This document shows, one piece after another, positions 18,408 through 25,524 of a stretch of DNA of 35,621 bases. The position numbers and the translations under genes were made by a program. The notes under the pieces are model-generated. The model did not search any database. It saw nothing but the letters and a program-made list of their open reading frames with translations, and was not told the origin of the DNA. Numbering within the stretch: the stretch's first letter is position 1; the number at the start of each line of letters is the position of its first letter. The stretch is from positions 1 to 35,621 of the forward strand of contig WFVT01000072.1 of assembly GCA_015491485.1 (NCBI GenBank), read 5' to 3'. The stretch is from Candidatus Zhuqueibacterota bacterium. Its GTDB lineage: Bacteria > Zhuqueibacterota > Zhuqueibacteria > Zhuqueibacterales > Geothermadaptataceae.

Positions 18408-18677
18408 CTATTTGATTTCAGCTTTTTGCCTGAAAGCGAAAAAGTTATAAATCCACGCCAGAATCAGCCCGCCAATCCAGCCATCAATAAATCCGAAAAA
18501 CAAGCCTGCCAATGCTCCCTGCCAGCTAATTTCATAAAACGGAAAAAAACGACTTAGGAATGCATCGCCGGATTCGCCCTGAGCCACCAAAACGAGGGTC
18601 GCCGCAAAAACAGCGATGCCTTCCAGGGCACCGAGAGCGTTGGCCAACGCTATGGGGTGCAAGCGGAGATAAGCCAT
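18408..18677 (-). CDS. DUF5676-like small membrane protein (third module)
   Basis: 89 residues with a strong SD (AAAGGAGGTGAAAG) before ATG 18677. It starts MAYLRLHPIALANALG, the same layout as the two modules fused at 16264-16812 (short polar start, PxA, hydrophobic helix, FFP/FxP turn, second helix pair, YNFF near the end) and has exactly the length of their second module. Inner-membrane, function unknown. It begins 30 bases after the stop of the reductase/methyltransferase gene and is probably the last gene of the unit that starts at the P-II gene. Confidence 0.75.
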   Translation of the reverse strand: MAYLRLHPIALANALGALEGIAVFAATLVLVAQGESGDAFLSRFFPFYEISWQGALAGLFFGFIDGWIGGLILAWIYNFFAFRQKAEIK

Positions 18678-18706
18678 CTTTCACCTCCTTTCCGAATAAA
18701 AACGGT

Positions 18707-20572
18707 TTATGAAAGCGGTTCAAGTGCCTGGTGAGGCGTCCAATTCGGGGGCAACGTGCATGGGGTAATGTCATCGGAAACATCGCAACATTTTCGCAAC
18801 ACGACAAGCGTGAATAAGCCGTTGCCGAAGGTTTTCAGCAAGGAATTGGCGCAAGAGTGATACGGGCGTTCCGATTCATGCAAGAGCCGCCACTTTAAGC
18901 TGGCGCCAATCAGCTTTTCGGCAAGGTAGCCATAAAACCGCCGTACTCCTTTTGGTAAACTGGAGAACAGATAAATCACATAGCCATCGTCTTTGATCAG
19001 CCGCAAAAATTCCTGTACGGCTTGCCGAGGATTCGGGCAGGTTTCCAATGACCACAGACTGATTACCGCATCGAAGCTCCGGTCGGGGTAGCGGAGAAAT
19101 TGAAAATCAGCTTTCGTGAACTCGACGCGTGGATCGCGAACTTTTTGTCTGGCGAGATTCAGCATCCGTTCGGATATGTCCACCGCCACAATCCGTTCCG
19201 GGTGGGTACGTTTCAGGAGTTCCTGAACCACCTCCCCGGTGCCGGTGCCTGCATCCAAAACTCTGGCGCCGGACGGAAAAACGGTTTCAAGCAACTGGAA
19301 AAAGGCTTGCGTGGGTTCATGGGCGACCGTTTCCTGCCACAAGAAGCGGATGGCATCGTATTGGTCGGCAATGCGATCGTAGGCCCGGGCGATCGATTTC
19401 GGCGGCCGGCTGAGAAGCTTCAAAAAATCCAGGAGTCCGAGTCTGACAGCGCCACGAAATTTCTGCCAATACTCTCGGTAACCCATGGAACCGCGTAGAA
19501 TCTGCACAAACTGTTGAGCATATTCAGGGTGAAGTTTAAATAAAGTAAAACCGAGTTTCGGGTACTGATAGCCAAAACGGGCGATACGAGCCGCCGCGCT
19601 AAAATCCGGGACCATTTCCGTTTCGATTCTCTTCTGGTAAGCACTCAGATCCCGGTAGCCTTGCCGGTGGGCTTTCTCGATGACTTCGCCCGCAATACGG
19701 CCGCTGCGAATGGCATAATAAATGCCTTCTCCCAAAAACGGATCGACCAGAGAGGCGGCGTCCCCAACCAATAGTGAACCTTCATTGGCGATCGGATCGG
19801 ATTTCTCGGAAAATAGCGGAATGCGAAATCCGTGCCGCTCTTCCTGCTCAATAACATCATCCACATGCTGATGGGTGACGAAGGTTCGATACACCTTTTT
19901 CGGATGGGTTGTCAGATGTTGAACGGTTCCGATGCCCAGGGACCAGTGGTCTTTTTTCGGAAAAATCCAGCCGTATCCGTAGGGAACATCGCCGACGTCG
20001 AGCCTGACCGTGCCTTGCATCTGAGAGAAACGTTCCGGGACGATGCGCGCTTCTCCTTCCAGGGCAACGGCCAAATGGCGAGGCGGTGTATAACCCAGCG
20101 CACGCCGGCTGATGCCGTTGACGCCATCGGCCCCGACCACAAATAGTGCACGGTAACGACCTTTGTGGGTCACGACCTCAAAATGATCTTCATGCCGGAT
20201 AATGGACTTCACCGGTTCCTGATCGCGTATTTCCGCACCTGCAGCAGCCGCTTTTTGCGCCAGATAATGATCGAAACGGTCGCGCATAACCATGTACGCG
20301 ATGGGCGTATCCGATTCGACAGTGATTTCGCTGTGCCCACGAAACGTCACAATAACGCGATAGATCTCTGCTTCGATAATGTCATCAACGTCGTCATCCA
20401 GAAGGGGACGGATTTTGGCGGACAAACAACCGCCACAGGTTTTATACCTCGGCATCTGCTGCTTTTCCAGAGCGAGCACTCTCAAACCACGCTCGGCCAA
20501 TTCACGGGCAGCAGAGCTGCCGCCCGGACCAAGGCCGACCACAATAACGTCGTATGCTGGATTGGCATTCAT
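18707..20572 (-). CDS. Geranylgeranyl reductase-family flavoprotein fused to a SAM methyltransferase
   Basis: 621 residues from ATG 20572 (an in-frame upstream start at 20629 is possible but adds unconserved residues). Residues 1 to about 400 are a GGR-family FAD enzyme: VVGLGPGGSSAA dinucleotide motif (about 12-22), the PRYKTCGGC motif (41-49), the YGWIFPK motif and GDAASLVDPFLGEGI. Residues about 405-621 are a class I methyltransferase: VLDAGTGTGEVV near 438, then VDISERML and a UbiE-like ISLWSLETCPNP segment. GGR enzymes reduce double bonds in isoprenoid chains (lipids, menaquinone tails); UbiE-like enzymes methylate quinone rings. The fusion suggests one lipid-quinone tailoring protein, an inference. 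Confidence 0.88.
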   Translation of the reverse strand: MNANPAYDVIVVGLGPGGSSAARELAERGLRVLALEKQQMPRYKTCGGCLSAKIRPLLDDDVDDIIEAEIYRVIVTFRGHSEITVESDTPIAYMVMRDRFDHYLAQKAAAAGAEIRDQEPVKSIIRHEDHFEVVTHKGRYRALFVVGADGVNGISRRALGYTPPRHLAVALEGEARIVPERFSQMQGTVRLDVGDVPYGYGWIFPKKDHWSLGIGTVQHLTTHPKKVYRTFVTHQHVDDVIEQEERHGFRIPLFSEKSDPIANEGSLLVGDAASLVDPFLGEGIYYAIRSGRIAGEVIEKAHRQGYRDLSAYQKRIETEMVPDFSAAARIARFGYQYPKLGFTLFKLHPEYAQQFVQILRGSMGYREYWQKFRGAVRLGLLDFLKLLSRPPKSIARAYDRIADQYDAIRFLWQETVAHEPTQAFFQLLETVFPSGARVLDAGTGTGEVVQELLKRTHPERIVAVDISERMLNLARQKVRDPRVEFTKADFQFLRYPDRSFDAVISLWSLETCPNPRQAVQEFLRLIKDDGYVIYLFSSLPKGVRRFYGYLAEKLIGASLKWRLLHESERPYHSCANSLLKTFGNGLFTLVVLRKCCDVSDDITPCTLPPNWTPHQALEPLS

Positions 20573-20885
20573 CTGTAAAAGGCCCTCATCTAAAATGATT
20601 TCATGCCGGTAAGTGTTGCGCTGAAGCACTCCAAAAATAGAGAAATTGCCCGGAAATGGTCATCCCCATAGAAACGGGCTTCAAAGAAAAACGAGCGCCG
20701 ATGCATTACCGCTTTCACGGTAGTAACAGAGAATTAAGGATATGGAATGTCTCCGTTGTTCGCCGGGTGGTAATAAAGCAACGAAATCGCCGGCGCCGTC
20801 AGGCAATGGATCGCCCGGATTCAGCCGGGTAGCATCGCGAACCGAGCGAACCCGGTTGGCTGCCCAAAGACAGTGGAGCAAAGCT
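20573..20885. other. Non-coding gap of 313 bases, GC-rich dyads only
   Basis: No convincing gene on either strand. CCGGGT (20851-20856 region, - strand reading ACCCGG partner near 20826) and CCCGG/CCGGG form short GC-rich dyads. A GG-N10-GC element occurs at 20778-20792 (- strand CGGCGATTTCGTTGC), but it has no UAS pair and a poor -24. I see no riboswitch signature. Confidence 0.35.
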
Positions 20886-21518
20886 TTATTGCGGGTGCGC
20901 CACAAACAGCTTGAAAATCGTTGACAGCAGATTGTGTTCTTCAAGGATGTCGAATCCCGCGCGGCGGATGTTCTGTGCGGTGGTGCGGTTGATGTTGACG
21001 CCGATGCGCCGGACGGTATAAGCATTCAGCCGGTTGAACCATTCTGCCAGAAATCGATTTTCCGGCAGAACATGTTCAAGCAGCAAAAGCCGTCCCTCGG
21101 GCTTCAGTACCCGGCGGATCTCGCTGAGACCGAGAACCGGATCGGGGACCGAACAGAAGACGAATGTCGCCAGTACGGTATCAAATTGATGGTCTTTGAA
21201 TGGGAGAAGCTGGGCATCTCCCTGCACCAGGAGGATGCCCAGCTCTCGGGCACGCGGCAAAGCATGGTACAACATGCCTTCACTAAAATCCAATCCCACG
21301 GCTTTCAGAGTTCTGCCGCGGTAAAACGGTAGGTTTTTCCCCGTGCCGATGCCGATTTCCAGCACTCGCCGACCCTGCAGCCGCGCAAACAACTTTCGGC
21401 GCCAGCGCCGGTAGAACGCGATTTCCATCGGCCATTCCAGCACGTTGTAAAGCCGCGAGATCCGGTTGTACCGTTCTCGGACAAAACGGGTTTGTTCTTT
21501 ATTTATTTGCCCGCTCAT
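20886..21518 (-). CDS. Class I SAM-dependent methyltransferase (UbiE/MenG-like)
   Basis: 210 residues with the complete motif I RVLEIGIGTGKNLPFY (about 50-65), the acidic end of motif II (GLDFSEGML), and FVFCSVPDPVLGLSEIRRVLKPEGRLLLLEH, the post-motif segment usual in UbiE-type and phosphatidylethanolamine N-methyltransferases. Its start overlaps the end of the preceding gene by 20 bases. Substrate could be a quinone or a phospholipid; the neighbouring GGR fusion favours a lipid or quinone. No transmembrane segment is visible. Confidence 0.82.
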   Translation of the reverse strand: MSGQINKEQTRFVRERYNRISRLYNVLEWPMEIAFYRRWRRKLFARLQGRRVLEIGIGTGKNLPFYRGRTLKAVGLDFSEGMLYHALPRARELGILLVQGDAQLLPFKDHQFDTVLATFVFCSVPDPVLGLSEIRRVLKPEGRLLLLEHVLPENRFLAEWFNRLNAYTVRRIGVNINRTTAQNIRRAGFDILEEHNLLSTIFKLFVAHPQ

Positions 21519-21999
21519 TTCGTGCGAGTCCCGCCTGTTTTAAAAAGTCTTTGAGGAATACAGCACATTCATTGGCAGCGCCTGTGATCCAGAATATTTG
21601 GTCTTTATTCTGAAAGAAATAATGCGCTTTATCCTCGCTGGCCGCGCTGTGAACCGGAACTCCCAGAACCTTCTGGGCGTTTTGATGTTTTTGACCGCCT
21701 TTGTTTAACCGAACGTTTGCAACCATTTGTTCCATCATTTTGCGGGCGGCTTTGTCATTTTCAAAGCGGCTCCAAAACACCCACACGCTGTCTTCGGCGG
21801 TCGTGTACAACACCCGCGCGTTATGATAACGCAGCGTATCGCCGTTGTTGAGGTGGGTTTTCATGGATGTCTGGGTTTTTTGATGATCGTATTCACCGAC
21901 TTTGTGGGGAAACGGAAACAGGGTGAACGACTGCGCATTCAAAGAAGCGGCCGCTGCCAGGCCAAAAGCCAGGCTCCAGTGTATGATTTTAGATTTCAT
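21499..21999 (-). CDS. Exported protein of unknown function
   Basis: 166 residues with a signal peptide (KIIHWSLAFGLAAAASLNAQS, cleavage near 22). The mature part is a small soluble domain with no recognised family; one Cys (ANECAVF) remains, so no disulphide is expected. Start ATG 21999 overlaps the stop of the YHS gene (ATGA) and follows AAGGAGG. The 3' end overlaps the methyltransferase gene. Periplasmic or lipoprotein-free secreted; function not assignable. Confidence 0.75.
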   Translation of the reverse strand: MKSKIIHWSLAFGLAAAASLNAQSFTLFPFPHKVGEYDHQKTQTSMKTHLNNGDTLRYHNARVLYTTAEDSVWVFWSRFENDKAARKMMEQMVANVRLNKGGQKHQNAQKVLGVPVHSAASEDKAHYFFQNKDQIFWITGAANECAVFLKDFLKQAGLARNERANK

Positions 22000-22172
22000 G
22001 ATGTTTTCCTCCTTCGCTGAGCATTGACTTTCTTAACATATTTTTTCGGATCCTTTTCAAACAGATTCTGACACATCGGGCAGCACAAATAATACAGCAT
22101 GCCCTCATGTTCTATCTGGATATGTGCCTTATTGGGATTGATGCGTTTGCCGCAGACGGGATCTCTAAGCAT
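21996..22172 (-). CDS. Small YHS-domain protein (58 residues), metal-binding
   Basis: A short gene easily missed. From ATG 22172 it reads MLRDPVCGKRINPNKA, then YYLCCPMCQNLFEKDPKKY and a basic tail ending RRKTS. Cysteines C7, C30 and C34 have the same spacing as in the YHS domain that opens CopA in this window, with an extra C31. GGAGG ten bases before the ATG. The start overlaps the end of the spermidine-synthase-like gene by eight bases, and the stop shares ATGA with the exported protein gene. YHS domains bind copper or heavy metals; a free one may act as a soluble carrier (inference). Confidence 0.82.
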   Translation of the reverse strand: MLRDPVCGKRINPNKAHIQIEHEGMLYYLCCPMCQNLFEKDPKKYVKKVNAQRRRKTS

Positions 22173-24573
22173 GGCTGGATACCTCCATATTGTAAATCAT
22201 ATTGGATTGAACGTGATGCGCGATTTTGATCAGGACGGCCGCTGCCAGATAACTGACGGCGGCAAACATCAAACTGTGTGTATAGCCGGATGACATGGCA
22301 TATAAAATGGCTGTGGCGCTTCCCAGCACCGAGGCGCCCCCGTTGATGGCCCATGCCCACGGAATGCCGTTCGGCCCAAGCATGTCACGGATCAGGCGCA
22401 AGCCGGCGGGAAACATCACGCCCATGGGCAAGCCAAGGATGAACAGAATGGCGGCGGCCACGCCGTATTGGACCATTGGCGGGGCATCAAACAGGATGTG
22501 AAAAAGTTTCGGGGTGATTTGCCAGAACACCAGCGATAACAGGAACGTGGCCACCCCCGCAACCATAGCCGTAGAAGGCGTCCGGTTTTCGGATAGCAGG
22601 CTTCCGACCCCGCTGCCCAAAAGCAAGGAAGCCAAAAGCAGCCCCAGACTTTTCGTCGGGTCTCCGAGGTGGAAGATGAGTTTTTGAAAAAATGCCAATT
22701 CGACAGCGATATACCCGATACCGATGGCAACAAAGTAGAGCGGCAACGACCAGCTAAATGCCTTGCGATCGTAGTAACTGTTATACCGAAAATACTGTCC
22801 GGGGACGAAAACCAGCAGAAGCAGCCCGCCGAGCGAAAGCCAAAATAGGGTACTTAAAGCCGGCGGTGGATAGAATGTATATTGAAAGAAGAAGGGACTG
22901 TCGTCGGTGGCGGGAATCAGATTGACATTGGTCCCGGTTTCCAGCCGTTTCAACGAAATCTTGCCTTTGGCCAAATCCATGAACATCGGATTCATCATCG
23001 GAATGCCGGCGTCGATCGATTGCGACAGCGAAAGGCGCAACACCTGCTGTTCCACGCCGGGGATGTAGGAATTCGGACAATCGAAAATCGTGTAGTGCGC
23101 TGCAGCGTGCAAATAATAGCTTTCCAGTTCATCCACCGGCTGCTTTTGCAGCCCAAACAGTGGCATGGAGGAAGACCCCAACACGAACAAACGTTGCATC
23201 CCTTCCTCAACACGCATGCCTTTTTCCTGCAGCGCTTCGAGCGCCGTGGTCACCATTTTGAAAATTTCCGGCATGCCATGGGCCATAATCAAAAGGCGGC
23301 CTTCGTCGGTGAGGCGGTCGAAATAATCCACAAAGGCTTCTTTGGTGAACAGAAAATTCTCGGTCAATGAGAAAGCATTCAAGTCGCGGCTGCTTTTGGT
23401 GATGGGCATGTAAAGCATAATCAGGTCGTACTGTTTGCGCTGGTGCCGCAGGTAGTTGCGTCCTTCGGCGATGATCACCTCGACCTGGGGGAAGTCCGTG
23501 TAGATGCCGCCGTTGTAATCCCGATAATCTTTTACGATCTCCACCATTTCCGGATTGACTTCCACCGCGGTGATGTTTTCGAAACCTGCGCGTAGGGCGA
23601 TCAGCACATCGCGTCCGCCGCCCGGCCCGATGATCAGTGCATCATTGCGTTGATCCGGCCGCAGGTAAAGCAACGGCACCATGCCCCCGAACGTCAGTAC
23701 CGCCCCCATGAATGTGGTGGTGGTATCCGACAGATCGCCATTGAAACGCAGCATGTTTGCACCGGCGGCGCCGTCAATGAAAATGGTCATGAAATTGGTG
23801 TCCCCCGGAGCACGCACCAGATCGGTGCGTCCAAACGTGCTCCAGCGTGAATCCACGATTTCCAGTGAATCCCCGGTCAACATCTGGAGCCGGTGCAAAT
23901 CTTTATCCATGTTTTTGCCGATGGGCACACGGCTGCGCTGGGGGGCCTGTTGCATCCAGCCGAATATTCCGGCAATGGCCAGAGTGACGCCCAGCGTTAT
24001 CCAGAACCGGCGGCTTTTCGGACGATTCCATTGAAGGACCATAATCAGCGCAGCCAGGCCAAGGGCAAGCAAAAAGATCGCACGCACCGGCCCCAGCACC
24101 GGCAACAGGAGCGCCGCGAGAAGCCCGGCGAAGGCGGCTCCCGATAAATCCGCACCGTACAGCAAGCCCGCGCGGTGAGTGAACAACCGGAAAATACGCG
24201 AAAATACAAAGCCGGATGCCACAAACGGCAGCGACGCCGCTAAACTCAGAAGCCAGATGCCGGTTCGATCGCCAAAGCGGATGAGTGCCAGTACCGCCAG
24301 CACCAACATTACGGCTACGGTAATCGCTCCGGAGACCAGTTCCTGCCGGCGCGGTCCCGGCGCATAAGCGTTGCGCCAGAATTCCAGCAGGGCGCCGACG
24401 GATATGCCCAGCAATGCCAGACCGAGAATCAGGAAGACATACTGACTGGTCAGCAACACCGAAGCGATGCGGTTTAACAGAATTTCGTACGCCAGCATCA
24501 CCAGAGAAAGGGCGAAGGTAAGAATCAGAGCCTGTCGGTTGATCGAGTTCGATTGTGCAGAAGACGTTTGCAT
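22165..24573 (-). CDS. Spermidine-synthase-like protein in a multi-pass membrane scaffold
   Basis: 802 residues. An N-terminal membrane region (about 15-210, six or seven hydrophobic segments, starting ALILTFALSLVMLAYEILL) precedes a spermidine-synthase-fold domain with the nucleotide motif IIGPGGGRDV near 315 and the acidic AVEVNPEMVEIV. A second membrane region (about 575-790) ends the protein. The fold resembles aminopropyltransferases, but such membrane-linked homologues have unproven reactions. Its RBS is weak. It follows the SHOCT gene after about 209 bases; the YHS gene overlaps its end. Could be a non-polyamine SAM or dcSAM enzyme. Confidence 0.8.
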   Translation of the reverse strand: MQTSSAQSNSINRQALILTFALSLVMLAYEILLNRIASVLLTSQYVFLILGLALLGISVGALLEFWRNAYAPGPRRQELVSGAITVAVMLVLAVLALIRFGDRTGIWLLSLAASLPFVASGFVFSRIFRLFTHRAGLLYGADLSGAAFAGLLAALLLPVLGPVRAIFLLALGLAALIMVLQWNRPKSRRFWITLGVTLAIAGIFGWMQQAPQRSRVPIGKNMDKDLHRLQMLTGDSLEIVDSRWSTFGRTDLVRAPGDTNFMTIFIDGAAGANMLRFNGDLSDTTTTFMGAVLTFGGMVPLLYLRPDQRNDALIIGPGGGRDVLIALRAGFENITAVEVNPEMVEIVKDYRDYNGGIYTDFPQVEVIIAEGRNYLRHQRKQYDLIMLYMPITKSSRDLNAFSLTENFLFTKEAFVDYFDRLTDEGRLLIMAHGMPEIFKMVTTALEALQEKGMRVEEGMQRLFVLGSSSMPLFGLQKQPVDELESYYLHAAAHYTIFDCPNSYIPGVEQQVLRLSLSQSIDAGIPMMNPMFMDLAKGKISLKRLETGTNVNLIPATDDSPFFFQYTFYPPPALSTLFWLSLGGLLLLVFVPGQYFRYNSYYDRKAFSWSLPLYFVAIGIGYIAVELAFFQKLIFHLGDPTKSLGLLLASLLLGSGVGSLLSENRTPSTAMVAGVATFLLSLVFWQITPKLFHILFDAPPMVQYGVAAAILFILGLPMGVMFPAGLRLIRDMLGPNGIPWAWAINGGASVLGSATAILYAMSSGYTHSLMFAAVSYLAAAVLIKIAHHVQSNMIYNMEVSSHA

Positions 24574-24782
24574 CGTTATGCCAATTCAGTTCCACGGTTT
24601 ATGGATTCAACGATTTCAGCATACCATTGAACATCGTGCGGTTCGCGTGGGTTCAGCAGAAAAGCCGTTATGTTTTGACCTGTTCATGGCGGAAAACTGC
24701 CAGCCTTTCACCGCTTGTTTATCCTTTTTTCACGGCCCGGCGGAGCATCCGATTGCCGTTCGATAAGATATTGGATCTCACA

Positions 24783-24995
24783 TCAATTCACCAGATTCTT
24801 TTTCATTTCGTCATATTCATTCTGGTCGATCTCTCCGCGAGCATACCGGCGTTTCAGAATATCGAGAGCATCGTCGTCGGGCGCCGAACGGCGTTCACCG
24901 GCGCCGCGCAGGATGTGGGCAAACAGCCATACGCTGAGCACGATCATCAAAATATTCAAAAGGGTGATAAATGCGATGTGAAGCGGTCCGTGCAT
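24783..24995 (-). CDS. Small SHOCT-domain membrane protein
   Basis: 70 residues from ATG 24995, chosen for the SD GAGG seven bases upstream; an in-frame longer reading to 25118 has no SD. An N-terminal membrane helix (about 5-25, HIAFITLLNILMIVLSVWLF) precedes a charged linker and a C-terminal SHOCT hairpin (LDILKRRYARGEIDQNEYD). SHOCT is a short two-helix oligomerisation or binding module. Between the P-II gene and the spermidine-synthase-like gene, same strand, 40 bases after P-II. Bases 24574-24782, upstream of the next gene, show nothing recognisable. Confidence 0.78.
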   Translation of the reverse strand: MHGPLHIAFITLLNILMIVLSVWLFAHILRGAGERRSAPDDDALDILKRRYARGEIDQNEYDEMKKNLVN

Positions 24996-25035
24996 GATTT
25001 CAACCTCGCCCAATGGTCCCAGCGGCAGCCCGGCT

Positions 25036-25377
25036 TTAAGCCAGGGCCGCCATGTTTTTTTGACCGGTTCGGATTTTGACGACGCGTTCGACATCCGAAA
25101 CGCAAATAATGCCATCACCCTGCATGCCTGTGTAGGCGCTGCGCCGTATGATATCTACAAGCCGATCCACATCCGTTTCCTTGCAGATGAGTTCCAGCTT
25201 TGCCACTTTTTGGTATTTTTCCACACATTCAAAGGAATACTTGGCGTGCTGTAGATCGATATTCTTGCCAATGGCCATCACATCAATCAGAGTCATGTCT
25301 TTGACGCCGGCCTGTTCCAACTCGTGGATCACTTCTTCCGCTTTTTTACAGCGGATGTACGCTTTAATCAGTTTCAT
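25036..25377 (-). CDS. P-II-family signalling protein with altered T-loop
   Basis: 113 residues from ATG 25377 (SD GGGAGG). Starts MKLIKAYIRCKKAEEVIHELE and ends with the P-II C-terminal signature AYTGMQGDGIICVSDVERVVKIRTG, so the GlnB-type trimer fold is expected. The T-loop region (about 37-55, NIDLQHAKYSFECVEKY) lacks the usual uridylylated Tyr context and is shorter. Canonical P-II proteins sense ATP/ADP and 2-oxoglutarate to control nitrogen enzymes, but no amt or glnA is here; the neighbours are a copper ATPase and membrane/SHOCT genes. Its partner is unknown. Confidence 0.85.
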   Translation of the reverse strand: MKLIKAYIRCKKAEEVIHELEQAGVKDMTLIDVMAIGKNIDLQHAKYSFECVEKYQKVAKLELICKETDVDRLVDIIRRSAYTGMQGDGIICVSDVERVVKIRTGQKNMAALA

Positions 25378-25481
25378 GATCGACCTCCCGGAATTCCGTT
25401 CGGAATTCCCGTTAGGAATGCACCCTTTTGATCCTCCGAGTTGACGTCCTGAGATGATTGGAATCACCTATTGAAAAAGCG

Positions 25482-25517
25482 AATATGAGCCGTGCGGCTG
25501 GAAACACGGCTCATATT
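25482..25517 (-). terminator. Terminator between copA and the P-II gene, possibly bidirectional
   Basis: Perfect 13-bp stem AATATGAGCCGTG / CACGGCTCATATT with a 10-base loop. It lies immediately after the copA stop (25525) on the - strand, followed in that direction by CGCTTTTTC; on the + strand TTTTG follows. No other feature is seen in 25378-25524 apart from a short GGAATTCC-type dyad near 25390. Confidence 0.75.
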
Positions 25518-25524
25518 TTGTTGC

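Noticed and set aside
20778-20792. GG-N10-GC element CGGCGATTTCGTTGC on the - strand as a fifth sigma-54 promoter
   Set aside because: The -24 half is poor and no paired 16-bp site lies at the expected distance; GG-N10-GC alone is common by chance.
20573-20885. Possible riboswitch from the GC-rich dyads
   Set aside because: No cobalamin, SAM or other class signature could be matched by eye.
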